In this document: positions 1 through 8,765 of the stretch, piece after piece | How the letters are laid out: every line of letters starts with the position of its first letter | How positions within the stretch are numbered: the first letter of the stretch is position 1 | Assembly: GCF_002001175.1 (NCBI RefSeq) | Contig: NZ_MUNT01000001.1 | Location: 186,001-250,000 of the forward strand | DNA length: 64,000 bases | Origin: Rhodanobacter sp. C03 | Lineage (GTDB): Bacteria; Pseudomonadota; Gammaproteobacteria; Xanthomonadales; Rhodanobacteraceae | Direction of reading: 5' to 3' | Notes under the pieces: model-generated | What the model was told of the DNA's origin: nothing | Database searches by the model: none | Seen by the model: only the letters and a program-made list of their open reading frames with translations | Translations under genes and position numbers: made by a program

Positions 1-235
1 TTTGCAGGTGGCTGACGTAGCTGCCAGCGCCGACCCGGACATAGACGAAGCCTTCGGCACGGAGTTGCTCATAAGCCGTCAATACGGTGATGCGCGACAT
101 GCCAACTTCCAGAGCAAGTGCGCGGGTGGACGGAAGGCGCGTATCGGCTTTCAATCGCCCGTTGAGAATGGAAGTTTTCAAGGCGCGGGTAAGTTGTGCG
201 TAAGCCGGCCCTTGGCCATCGAATTCGAGGAACAT
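1..235 (-). CDS. MocR/PdxR-type transcriptional regulator, N-terminal part (cut by window edge)
   Basis: The reverse strand reads MFLEFDGQGPAYAQL from an ATG at 235 and stays open to base 1, giving about 78 residues of a winged-helix GntR-type DNA-binding domain (LPSTRALALEVGMSRITVL is the recognition-helix region). It is clearly paralogous to the complete regulator at 3348-4832: both share the LPSTR.LALE.G.SRITVLTAYEQLRA pattern. In MocR proteins this domain is fused to a PLP-binding aminotransferase-like domain, which would lie outside the window. The start is set by the conserved MFLE.DGQGP beginning. Target genes cannot be read from the fragment. Confidence 0.85.
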   Translation of the reverse strand, partial: MFLEFDGQGPAYAQLTRALKTSILNGRLKADTRLPSTRALALEVGMSRITVLTAYEQLRAEGFVYVRVGAGSYVSHLQ

Positions 236-917
236 GAAAACCTCAACAAGCGGGGTGCCCGTATGCGAGACCCTAGGCCCCCATCGCGGGCGCTGCTTGA
301 GGAAATTTCGCAAAAAGCGTGAGGCGTTTGCTAGGTTATTTGCGGAAGCGGGCGCGATTCGCTGGCGCGAGTGGTTGGGGCCGTGCTTCGTCTTTGGCTC
401 CGTCGCGTCGGGCAGCCGGTCGACGCGGAGGCTGGTGGTGCGCAGCAGCTGGCCAAGACAGAAGTCTGCGGTCGGCGCGCCACGTCCGCTGTCCTAATCG
501 ATGCGCAGTGACCCGAGCCATGCCCGGGTTGCGGATTCCAGTCCGATTGGACACCCGTTCTGGACAGCGCTGGCCAGTACCGCGGTGTTGACCAGGGTCA
601 TCCGGGGCCTTGGTTGTCCCCAATGGGTGGAGGTCGATTTGCCAGCCCCTTGTTCGTCGTTCAGACGTACGGTCTTCTGTTGCGTCAGACGTGCATTCAC
701 GCCCCGGGGCGACGCACCTCATACAGCTCGTATGGGCGGACCGGAGATGTGCCTTTTAACCCATGGCGGACCTTGCAGAACCAGCGTAAAGGTAACCAAT
801 ACCAGCATCGGGTTCAGAGGGCGCTGGAATGCTGTTCGGTCAACAACGAAATCCACGCTTGGTCATGCCGAGGCTCGCTTCAGACTTGGTGTAACCTGAA
901 CAGGAGCAGGAGCGGGA
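236..917. other. 682-bp stretch without a recognisable gene
   Basis: This gap separates the edge MocR gene from the CadC-like gene. Short open frames exist on both strands (for example 494-700 minus and 501-899 plus), but none has a recognisable family, a good ribosome binding site or a plausible protein composition. It should hold the promoter of the edge gene (reading left) and of the gene at 918 (reading right). It may be a decayed gene; I see no intact feature in it. Confidence 0.5.
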
Positions 918-3191
918 ATGGAGGTCGAACAAATGGCTATAGCGTCCGCCCCTGCTGCGTGGATTGCATTCGGCAGGGTCGAGATCGACACCCTGGGTCA
1001 TCGCCTGTTTGTCGATGGCGAGGAGGTCGCGCTCGAGCGCAAGGCATTTGCCGTACTCGTGCTGCTGGCGCGCGAACCCGGCCGTGTGTTGAGCCGCGAC
1101 GAGATTCTCGACGTGGTGTGGGGGCATGCCCATGTCACGCCTGCCGTACTCAGTCGCATCATCGCGGTGTTGCGTCATGCGCTCGGCGAGAGCGGCGAAG
1201 AAAGCCCCTATCTGCATACCGTGCATGGCGTCGGCTTCCGCCTCGATGCCCAGGTGCGATCCGCCGCGTCGCGTGAGGAGTTGATTGCGGACAGGGCATC
1301 AGCGGCCACGGAACCTGTGTTCTTGCCCGCCCTCACCAGCACTGTCGCCGCGCCATCGGCCGCAACGGCAGTGGGTCCGGCAACATCGTTGCCGCCTGAC
1401 AAGACACGTCGGCTCGAAAGCCGACTCGTGGCCGTGATCATCGGTCTGCTCGTGGTGGCGGCCGCGCTGCTCGGGTGGCACCAATTCGCACGCCACCCGG
1501 CGGACACGGTGCCGGCGGTCGATCTGAAGTCCATTGCGGTGCTGCCGTTCGAGAGTCTCAGTACTGACCAGAACAACGCGTATTTCGCCAGCGGCATGCA
1601 AGACATGATCCTGACCCAGTTGGTGGGTATCGGCGGACTCAAGGTGATCGCCCGCACCTCGACAGAGAAGTATCCGAGCCATCCGGAAGACGTGAAAGCC
1701 ATAGCTCGACAATTGGGTGTGGCGACGCTGCTCGAAGGCACGGTACAGAAGGCCGGCAATCAGGTGCTGATCAATGTGCAACTGATCGATGCGAGCAGCG
1801 GCAACCATCTCTGGGCGAAAGCCTATACGCGCACGCTGGACAACGTTTTCAATGTGGAAGGCGAGGTCGCGCAGAATGTGGCGGAGGCGCTGAAGGTGCA
1901 GCTGACGTCCGCCGAGACCGCGCGTATCGAGAGAATGCCGACCTCGAACGCCGCAGCCTACGATCTGTATCTGCAAGCTGGCGTGCACGCCAACCGCGCC
2001 TTCGATGATCCCGGACTGTCACAGTCCGAATTGCCCTTGGCGATCGCGCTGTATCAACAGGCACTGGTCAAGGATCCGGACTTCGCGCTGGCTGCAGCCG
2101 CGCTGGCACGTGCCAACATGCAGATGTATTTCTTTGCGCCTGATCGCACGAACGCGCGACTGGCCGCGGCAAAGACCGCCGCTGATCGCGCCCTGGCGTT
2201 GCAGCCGAACCTGGGCCAGGGACATTACGCGCTGGGGCTGTATGACTACTGGGGGCATCGGGACTACGCCGCTGCCGCCACCCAACTGGAGCTGGCCCGG
2301 CGTGCCTTGCCCAACAGTGCCACCGTGGAACTCATCATCGCCTCGATCGCCCGGCGCCAGGGTCACTGGGATGAGGCGGTGGCACTGTTTCGCACGGCCA
2401 CCGTACTTGATCCACATAGTGAGTTTGCGTTCAACCAGCTCGCCGTGACCTACGAGAGCATGCATCGCTACGCAGATGCCGAGCTGGCTTATGCGGGCGC
2501 CATCGCGGTGAGCCGGGATCCTGTCGGCAACCGTGTGGCACAGGCCTTCAATCAGCTGATGTGGAAAGGCGATCCGGCGCCGCTGCGCGCCGCGCTTGCC
2601 GCGCTTGCGCCGGGCAGCGATGCCTACACCAGCAATATCATGACCATGTATTTCGAGCGCTGGCTGACGCGCGATTATGCCGGCGCCATCAAGATAGTCG
2701 AGTCGGACAAGGCCGATGACTGGGCCGACCCGAACAACATTGTCCTGCCCCGACGCCTGTATCTGGCGTGGGCGTTGCAGGCGGCGGGAGACACGGACAA
2801 GGCGACGGCGACGTATACCGAGGTTGCGGCGCGCATGCGCGCCACCCTCGTCGAGCGACCGGACGACGCGGACCTGCATCTGGCCTTGGGATTCGCGTAT
2901 GCCGGGCTCGGCCGGAAAGCCGAGGCCGTCGCTGAAGGCGAGCGTGCCGTCGCCTTGATGCCGGTCAGCAAGGATGCCCTCACCGGACCGGATATGCTCG
3001 CGTCGCAGGCACAGCTGTATGTGCGGGTCGGCCAGCCCGACCAGGCCATCGCGCTGATCGGACGCGTGCTGTCCATAACTAATGGCGCCCCCCTGTCGAG
3101 CGCGTTGCTCCGGCTCGACCCGGATTGGGACTCGCTGCGCGACGATCCACGCTTCAAGGCGTTGTTGCTGAAGTCGCCCAGCACCAACTAG
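918..3191 (+). CDS. CadC/ToxR-like membrane transcriptional regulator with TPR sensor
   Basis: 757 residues. Residues about 15-110 form an OmpR/PhoB-type winged helix (ALERKAFAVLVLLA, then the VLSRIIAVLRHALG helix and the YLHTVHGVGFRL wing). An Ala/Pro/Thr linker leads to one membrane span at about 170-187 (VAVIIGLLVVAAALLG). The periplasmic part begins with SIAVLPFESLSTD, a module found in many CadC-like and adenylate-cyclase-associated TPR proteins, followed by several tetratricopeptide repeats to the C terminus. The architecture predicts one-component signalling: a DNA-binding head in the cytoplasm and a periplasmic sensor. A purine-rich ribosome site (GGAGCGGGA) sits just before the ATG. 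No target is evident; the neighbouring MocR regulators make this a regulator-rich patch. Confidence 0.88.
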   Translation: MEVEQMAIASAPAAWIAFGRVEIDTLGHRLFVDGEEVALERKAFAVLVLLAREPGRVLSRDEILDVVWGHAHVTPAVLSRIIAVLRHALGESGEESPYLHTVHGVGFRLDAQVRSAASREELIADRASAATEPVFLPALTSTVAAPSAATAVGPATSLPPDKTRRLESRLVAVIIGLLVVAAALLGWHQFARHPADTVPAVDLKSIAVLPFESLSTDQNNAYFASGMQDMILTQLVGIGGLKVIARTSTEKYPSHPEDVKAIARQLGVATLLEGTVQKAGNQVLINVQLIDASSGNHLWAKAYTRTLDNVFNVEGEVAQNVAEALKVQLTSAETARIERMPTSNAAAYDLYLQAGVHANRAFDDPGLSQSELPLAIALYQQALVKDPDFALAAAALARANMQMYFFAPDRTNARLAAAKTAADRALALQPNLGQGHYALGLYDYWGHRDYAAAATQLELARRALPNSATVELIIASIARRQGHWDEAVALFRTATVLDPHSEFAFNQLAVTYESMHRYADAELAYAGAIAVSRDPVGNRVAQAFNQLMWKGDPAPLRAALAALAPGSDAYTSNIMTMYFERWLTRDYAGAIKIVESDKADDWADPNNIVLPRRLYLAWALQAAGDTDKATATYTEVAARMRATLVERPDDADLHLALGFAYAGLGRKAEAVAEGERAVALMPVSKDALTGPDMLASQAQLYVRVGQPDQAIALIGRVLSITNGAPLSSALLRLDPDWDSLRDDPRFKALLLKSPSTN

Positions 3192-3347
3192 TTTGCCGGC
3201 TACGCTGCTCCGTAACGCAGACCGGTGCGTGCTGCCGGGTATCGAGCATCGTCGGATTCTTTGGCGACAGAGCAGAAACTGTTGAACCGTCCGCCAAGGG
3301 CGTGGGTCCAAATCCTGCCGGGCGCACCATTCGAGGGCTCAACTCGA

Positions 3348-4832
3348 TCAGCTGCTCGCGTATTTCACGGCTTGTTTCGTGTCGTGTCTTCGCGCGATGG
3401 CGTCGATCGTGTCCAGGCATTCGCCAAACAATTGCGTGGCATCGCGCAGTTGTGCCTTGGACAGCCCACAGTAGCCGAGTATGAGGCCCGGCACGACTGG
3501 GCATTCGTCATAGTGTGGTGCTACCGAATGCAGACCCAGTCCGCGTTCATGCGCAAGGGCTATCAGTGCATCGATCTGTGCATGGTCGTAGTCGGGTAGC
3601 CAGACGACAACGTGCATGCCAGCGTGGGTTCCCCCGATCTGCACGCGCTCGCCGGCATGGCGGTGCAGGCTTTCGATCAGCTCCCCGCGACGGGACCGCA
3701 GTTCTCTCGTCACGAATCGAAGATGGCGTTCGAAGCCGCCGTCTTCCATGAAGTGTGCCAGCGCTGCCTGCTCGATCGTCGGACAGCCACGATCGTCAAG
3801 ACATTTTGCGCTGACGAAATCAGCGCGCAGCGCCTGTGGCAAGACCATATAGCCAAGCCTGAGGGCGCCAAACATTACCTTGGAAAGGGTTCCCACGTAG
3901 ATCACCCGATCGCGAGTATCCAGCGAATGCAGGGTCGCCAATGGCTGCGAGTCGTAGCGGAGCTCGCTGTCGTAGTCATCCTCGACAATCCAGCATGACG
4001 CTCTATCTGCATAGCTCAGTAGCTCGATCCGGCGTGTCAACGACAGTACCGAGCCGGTGGGGAATTGATGGGCGGGAGTGACAAGCACAAGACGCGGAGC
4101 CACGGTCGGCAATTCGTTGCAGAGCAATCCTTCGTTGTCGGACCGGATCGGAAGCAGGCGTGCGCCGTGCGCGCTGAACTGCTGCCAGGCGCCCCAGTAA
4201 TGAGGCTCTTCGATGGCCACGGTATCTCCTTCGTTGAGCAGTACGCGCGCGGTCAGCGCGATAGCTTGCTGGGTGCCGCTGACGATCAGTACACGATCAA
4301 CGGAAGTCTGTATGCCGCGTCGTAGCGAAAGGTAGCTGCAGATCTGCTCACGCAAGGCCAGTAGTCCCTGATCAGCGCCGTAACCAAGCGGGCTTTGGAT
4401 CGCGGCCCAGGACAGCTCCCGTGCCCAGATGGCACTGAGTGATGGGTTGATATGCGACGATCCGTATTGCAGGTTGAAGCGCGTGCCGCGATGCAGTTCC
4501 GCAATCGGCAAACCTTGATACTGTCGCGCACGCTCCGCGAATCGCGATTGCGCCGCGATGGTGGTCGTGTTGACCTGAGGCAGGGGCATGGTCTCGATCG
4601 GTAACGCGTTGACGTAGCTCCCGGAACCCACTTGACCATCGATATAGCCGTCCGCGCGCAATTGCTCGTATGCGGTGAGCACCGTGATGCGTGAACAACC
4701 CAGCTCCAGAGCCAGCTCGCGCGTAGACGGCAACCGCGCGTGCGCCAGCAGCCGCCCACTGAGGATGGCTGCCCTCAAGGCACGAATCAATTGCCTGTAC
4801 TGCGGGCCCTGTCCATCAAGTTCGAGAAACAT
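3348..4832 (-). CDS. MocR/PdxR-type regulator (GntR HTH fused to aminotransferase-like domain)
   Basis: 494 residues from the ATG at 4832. An in-frame upstream ATG at 4925 would add 31 residues, but the paralogue at the left edge begins with the same MFLE.DGQGP sequence, so 4832 is preferred. Residues 1-75 are a GntR winged helix. Residues about 115-480 are a fold-type I aminotransferase-like domain, with the Asp region EDDYDSE near 286 and the predicted PLP lysine K318 in GTLSKVMFG. PdxR-type members control pyridoxal phosphate synthesis; other MocR proteins control amino acid or GABA use. No pdxST or gab genes are visible, so the target is unknown. Confidence 0.9.
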   Translation of the reverse strand: MFLELDGQGPQYRQLIRALRAAILSGRLLAHARLPSTRELALELGCSRITVLTAYEQLRADGYIDGQVGSGSYVNALPIETMPLPQVNTTTIAAQSRFAERARQYQGLPIAELHRGTRFNLQYGSSHINPSLSAIWARELSWAAIQSPLGYGADQGLLALREQICSYLSLRRGIQTSVDRVLIVSGTQQAIALTARVLLNEGDTVAIEEPHYWGAWQQFSAHGARLLPIRSDNEGLLCNELPTVAPRLVLVTPAHQFPTGSVLSLTRRIELLSYADRASCWIVEDDYDSELRYDSQPLATLHSLDTRDRVIYVGTLSKVMFGALRLGYMVLPQALRADFVSAKCLDDRGCPTIEQAALAHFMEDGGFERHLRFVTRELRSRRGELIESLHRHAGERVQIGGTHAGMHVVVWLPDYDHAQIDALIALAHERGLGLHSVAPHYDECPVVPGLILGYCGLSKAQLRDATQLFGECLDTIDAIARRHDTKQAVKYASS

Positions 4833-5088
4833 TTGGACTGCACCTCGCACGAAAGTGACGGATCGTGAAGCCGGCCTCACTTGGCGACGAAAGAAAGGCG
4901 GCCTTTTCGACAGTTCACGTGGCATCGTTCATGCGCGCAGTCTAGTCAGGCTCCTCGGCTGAACGTTTCGTCGCATGGCGAAGCAACTGCAGGTTGCTTT
5001 CGCCGACACTGCCGGCATGAACGACTGCCGCACTCCCGACACTGGTCTCAAGTGCCGTTCGGTTTTCGTTTCCTGCTGATGGGGTGAT

Positions 5089-5550
5089 CTACGGGGCGTC
5101 GTTGCCAGCCAGTTGCCGCACCAGGTTGTCCAACGCCACACTCCAACCTTGCTCGTGGCTCGGTTTGGATGCACTCGGTATGGACGCAGCGATCAGGTTC
5201 GCATGAGTGAAGGTGAGCTCGGTCTCATCACCGATCGCCCGCAGCTCCATCTCGACACGCGAGATGTTGCCGATCTCCTCGGGAGCCCCGCCGACGGCCC
5301 AACGGAAGCTCATGACCACGCGCTCGGGCCTGACCATCTCCAGGTATTCTCCGCGCGCCTCGTGCTCGCTGCCATCCTGCATTCGAAAGCGGACCAGGTA
5401 GTCGCCGCCGACGCGTACATCGCTCTGCGCCGCCAGCACCGGCCCATCGTCCGGCCCCCACCAGCTGGCGATGCCTTCGGCGGTGGTGAGTGTATCGAAG
5501 ACGATCGAGGGGCGCGCCGCGATGCGCCGAACCAGGGTCAAGCTCGTCAT
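5089..5550 (-). CDS. SRPBCC/AHSA1-family protein
   Basis: 153 residues with the START-like SRPBCC pattern: VRRIAARPSIVFDTLTTAEG at the start, SWWGPDDGP, the strand GDYLVRFRMQDG, the EYLEMVRPERVVMSF motif, a DETELTFTHANL strand and the C-terminal helix HEQGWSVALDNLVRQL. AHSA1-like domains bind small hydrophobic ligands or Hsp90-like partners. Its start codon overlaps the stop of the upstream ArsR gene by four bases (ATGA), so the two are probably translationally coupled. ArsR-SRPBCC pairs are a common arrangement in which the repressor controls the ligand-binding protein. The ligand is not known. Confidence 0.88.
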   Translation of the reverse strand: MTSLTLVRRIAARPSIVFDTLTTAEGIASWWGPDDGPVLAAQSDVRVGGDYLVRFRMQDGSEHEARGEYLEMVRPERVVMSFRWAVGGAPEEIGNISRVEMELRAIGDETELTFTHANLIAASIPSASKPSHEQGWSVALDNLVRQLAGNDAP

Positions 5551-5903
5551 TTGTTCTTCCTTCGCATCTCGGCTTCCTTGTTCTCGGCATGGGCGGCGAG
5601 TCGGTCGAGGCGTGGCGACCAGAAGCGCTCGTAACGTTCAAGCCAGGCCGTGGCCTGCCGCAGTGGCTCCGGAAACAGACGGACATCGACCGTGCGACCC
5701 TGTTTCGAGCGCGTTATCAGCCCGGCGTCGGCCAGCACGTCGAGGTGCTTCATCACCGCAGGCAGTTTGATCGCGAAGGGTTCGGCCAGCGCACTGATCG
5801 ATACCTTCTCCTCGCGTTCCAGCCGCGCGAGAATCGCACGGCGCGTCGGATCGGCGAGGGCCGCGAACGTGCGGCTGAGGTCCGCAGTGGGGTGATTCAG
5901 CAT
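5547..5903 (-). CDS. ArsR-family winged-helix repressor
   Basis: 118 residues from the ATG at 5903. The opening (LSRTFAALADPTRRAILARL) and the helix KLPAVMKHLDVLADAGLITRSKQGR are typical of the ArsR/SmtB subgroup paired with SRPBCC proteins. No metal-binding cysteine motif is visible, so a non-metal signal is likely. A longer frame extends upstream to 6023 but overlaps the end of the upstream gene, and family alignment favours 5903. It starts one base after the stop of the secreted-protein gene and overlaps the next gene by four bases, so the three form one operon. The inverted repeat at 6615-6656 is a candidate operator. Confidence 0.9.
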   Translation of the reverse strand: MLNHPTADLSRTFAALADPTRRAILARLEREEKVSISALAEPFAIKLPAVMKHLDVLADAGLITRSKQGRTVDVRLFPEPLRQATAWLERYERFWSPRLDRLAAHAENKEAEMRRKNK

Positions 5904-5904
5904 C

Positions 5905-6597
5905 CTAATGTTTCTCCGGGAACGCAGGGCTCCCATCGGACCATTTCGACACCACAACGAAGAAGATCGTGACCTGTGGGCTGACATCCTGGGAGAACAC
6001 CGGGACGCCGGGAGAGTTGGCACCCCAAGCCGCGCTGTCGGTATGTGGCATGAAGAACATTACGTGGGGATGCCAGTGGCCGCTACCGTCGTTGATGTAG
6101 CCTTGCTTGGACATCATGTAGGACATCGAGCCCGGTAGCGGATCCGGAATAGCGTGCGTCGCTATCGCCGCGTTGGTGCGCTCGATCATCGTGGCCTTGG
6201 GTACGCCCGACAATACCCAGCGTGTTATCTCCAGATAGCTCGGGAGCACGGAACGCACGGCGGCGGGATTCAAACAGAGGGACGTGCGGACCTTGGGATT
6301 CCAGAACTCGGGGTCGTCGAACGGGTCGCCCCAGGAACGTTGAATAAGACACACGAAGCCGTTCTTGCCCTTCACCGCAGTTTCGTAGCCTTGGCTTCCG
6401 AGCGTCAGGATCTCGGCGTCGTTCGAGATCGAGGCCGGTGCGGCGCTGCGTGCCATGGCGATCTCGTCGGATGGGTTGGCGAACCGGAATTGCTCAAAGG
6501 ATGCCGGGGTCGGGTATGGGCCCTTCGCCTCCTTGGCGCTGGTCTGCGTGACCGCGCTCAACAGGAGAATCAGGCTGCAGGCGCCCGCTCGGATCAT
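5905..6597 (-). CDS. Secreted protein of unknown function
   Basis: 230 residues from the ATG at 6597, chosen because it gives a clean signal peptide (MIRAGACSLILLLSAVTQTSA, cut near residue 20). In-frame codons back to 6672 would place the start upstream of the inverted repeat and give no signal sequence. The mature protein has the stretches VCLIQRSWGDPFDD and HWHPHVMFFMPH, and three cysteines. I do not recognise a named family with confidence. It is the first gene of an operon with the ArsR repressor and the SRPBCC protein, so its expression is probably tied to the same signal. Export to the periplasm or outside is an inference. Confidence 0.75.
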   Translation of the reverse strand: MIRAGACSLILLLSAVTQTSAKEAKGPYPTPASFEQFRFANPSDEIAMARSAAPASISNDAEILTLGSQGYETAVKGKNGFVCLIQRSWGDPFDDPEFWNPKVRTSLCLNPAAVRSVLPSYLEITRWVLSGVPKATMIERTNAAIATHAIPDPLPGSMSYMMSKQGYINDGSGHWHPHVMFFMPHTDSAAWGANSPGVPVFSQDVSPQVTIFFVVVSKWSDGSPAFPEKH

Positions 6598-6614
6598 TGT
6601 TCGCACGGTTCGTC

Positions 6615-6656
6615 CCTTCCCATATAGTTCACTATATGGTGAACTATATGGGAAGG
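6615..6656. promoter_or_regulatory. Perfect 18-bp inverted repeat, candidate operator
   Basis: Arms at 6615-6632 and 6639-6656 are exact inverted copies (core ATATAGTTCAC / GTGAACTATAT) around a 6-base spacer. The element is AT-rich in GC-rich surroundings and ends 18 bases before the start codon of the operon that includes an ArsR repressor, a typical operator position. The regulator that binds it is inferred, not shown. A hairpin in the transcript is an alternative. Confidence 0.6.
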
Positions 6657-6962
6657 CTTTCGAGGCTGTCAACCTGCGTTCCTAGGATTGGCTATGTCTA
6701 ATGACGCCAAATTGGCCATGCAAGAATATGGTTTGGACGTCTATAGTGCAGCGAACTGGCCGTTGCGCGAAGGTTTCGGACGTGAAAGTTCCTTTCATCT
6801 GCGCACTGCCTGGAGAGGCATCGCAGGTCTTGCGGCTGCCCCAGGCAAACAGCGGATCGTGGTGTTTCCACACCGCGGATCATCTCATCAAGCATTGATT
6901 CATTCGGCCCGCGACATCTGTCCGTCTGATGCCTGGAAGACGCATCAGTTGAGGGTTCCAGC
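6657..6962. other. 306-bp divergent intergenic region
   Basis: It lies between the leftward ArsR operon and the rightward TPR gene. The open frames inside it (6688-6969 plus; the antisense end of 6698-7207) show no family features. It presumably carries the promoter of the gene at 6963; no element stands out. Confidence 0.4.
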
Positions 6963-8036
6963 ATGCTGACTTGGGTGTACGCAGGAATGCTGGCATGGTC
7001 AATCACCGTGCCGGCATCGGTTGCGCCTGCGTCATCGCAGATGCCGCGCCCGGAACAGATCATGGTCGTGCCACCGGAGTTGCGCGCGCAACTGCAGCAG
7101 CAGGTCATCGGCCCAGGCGGCTCAACAACGTCCCGGTTGCAGCGGCTGGTGAATTTCATGCTGAGCCAAAATCCGGGCCTGGGCATCCAGTATGCGGTTG
7201 ACGCCACCTCGACGGTCGAGCAGGCCTACCGCACGCGCAAGGCCAACTGCCTGACTTTCACCTTGCTGACTGTGGCGCTGGCACGCGAAGCAGGCATGCG
7301 ATCCTACGGACAGGGTGTCGGCGAGGTCGTGGCGTGGCGCGAGGAAGACGGCACCATCTATCGTTTCAATCATGTCAGTGCGGAAGTCGTCATCGGTGAA
7401 GCGCACTTCACCGTGGATTTTGCACGAGATACGACGATCGCGCGCGATGCTCCCAAGCAAATTACTGACCGGCAACTGTTGGCGCTCTACTACAACAATC
7501 GTGCCGCCGATCTGATGCTGAGCGCATCGCCCGCGGTGGCTGCGCCCTATATGACGATGTCGCTGCAGCTGGATCCCGGCTACGCCAACAGCTGGAGCAA
7601 CGCTGGTGTGCTTCAGTTGTACCAGGGCGATTCGCGTGCCGCCGAACGCGACTACCTGAAAGCGCTCGCGCTGGATCCGGTGAATGCGAACGCGCTTTTC
7701 AACCTGGTGACGCTGTACCAGGACAACGGTGATGAGGCTCGCAGCACAATCTTCGAGCAGCGCCTGGAGAAGGTGCAACAGAAGGATCCCTACTACCAGT
7801 TCCTGCTGGCCTTGCATGATGAAAAGCAAGGCGACTATGCGCTTGCCGTGACGCATTACAAGCAGGCCATACATATGTACGACGGCGATCCCCGTTTCTA
7901 CTTGGGACTGGCTCGCGCCTACCAGCAGTTGGGTGACAGCCGCCGCGCAATCCGTGCCTTGCACCGCGCCCACACGCTCGCCCAGGAAAGTGCGACTGAC
8001 CAGCACAGCGCAGGGCTGGAACATTCGCCGCAATGA
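6963..8036 (+). CDS. Exported transglutaminase-like/TPR protein
   Basis: 357 residues. A hydrophobic N terminus (MLTWVYAGMLAWSITVPASV) looks like a signal peptide or anchor. Residues about 55-160 resemble a transglutaminase-like papain fold: C96 in RKANCLTFTLL, H137 in RFNHVSAEV and D152 in FTVDFA are spaced as a Cys-His-Asp triad. Residues about 180-340 hold four or more tetratricopeptide repeats (NSWSNAGVLQLYQGD, NANALFNLVTLYQDNG, DPRFYLGLARAYQQLGD). Such proteins may act as periplasmic peptidases or scaffolds. An in-frame ATG at 6990 is an alternative start. The biological substrate is unknown. Confidence 0.78.
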   Translation: MLTWVYAGMLAWSITVPASVAPASSQMPRPEQIMVVPPELRAQLQQQVIGPGGSTTSRLQRLVNFMLSQNPGLGIQYAVDATSTVEQAYRTRKANCLTFTLLTVALAREAGMRSYGQGVGEVVAWREEDGTIYRFNHVSAEVVIGEAHFTVDFARDTTIARDAPKQITDRQLLALYYNNRAADLMLSASPAVAAPYMTMSLQLDPGYANSWSNAGVLQLYQGDSRAAERDYLKALALDPVNANALFNLVTLYQDNGDEARSTIFEQRLEKVQQKDPYYQFLLALHDEKQGDYALAVTHYKQAIHMYDGDPRFYLGLARAYQQLGDSRRAIRALHRAHTLAQESATDQHSAGLEHSPQ

Positions 8037-8765
8037 CAAATTTTGATACGGATTAATCCTTGCAGGTGATTCGGAGAAGGTCCGGGCTGAGTACTTTTCA
8101 GGACAGCTCGCCCTGCCCAAGCAGGCTCTGAAAACCAGATTTGCAAAAGCTGCGGACTTTGCTGCGACAGCAGTGACCGAACTGTCGTTATCCAACGCAT
8201 CTCTCGGTGTTCAGTCGTGCTTTTCATTGGTGCTGCCGGGCCTGGGTATCACTCTTGCCGCGCATTCTCATCTGAACATGGACAAGCGATGACCGCATAA
8301 GAAACCGCCGTGGCTGCGGCTGGCGCGTTTGTGGCTTGGGCGTGATGACGATGGCCGTGTTCTGCACTTCAGAGTCGAGTTTTGCCGGTCGTCAAAGTTG
8401 GATTTCGGCAACATGCCACGCCCTGTATTGGTTATATGCAGAGCGAACAAAGTGGTCATGTCAGATTTTTGTTTGCCAAATTTTTACAACCACGCCGGAT
8501 CATCTATTCGCGAGAAGTGGTCATAAACATTTGCATGAAAGTGGCTATGAAAATTGGTCATGGCAAATTATGGGATGAGTGGATATACCAAGTTTGATTT
8601 CGTTTATATATCGTCAAAACATGGTAATCAAAAAAATTCGCCGAGTCTCCAGCACGGGGGTCGAAACCTGCAGCGACGGCATTGGAACTTCGGCACCTTC
8701 CACTCTGTGAAGGTATGCACAACAGGTTATTCAAGCGGCGAGAGTCAATCACGACTGGTGCTTGT
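8037..8765. other. 729-bp AT-rich stretch without a recognisable gene
   Basis: The base composition drops here compared with the rest of the window, especially at 8440-8660. The short motif TGGTCAT recurs near 8453, 8519 and 8556. No open frame in it has a family signature. Together with the transposase-like ORF that follows, the composition suggests acquired or decayed DNA. Confidence 0.45.

Noticed and set aside
8640-8700. tRNA T-arm-like sequence (GGTTTCGACCCC on the minus strand)
   Set aside because: No acceptor, D or anticodon stems can be folded around it, so it is not a tRNA gene; I could not link it to an attachment site either.
8682-8765. Longer start for the OrfA-like protein
   Set aside because: The first 28 residues show no similarity to OrfA proteins, whose start matches the ATG at 8766.
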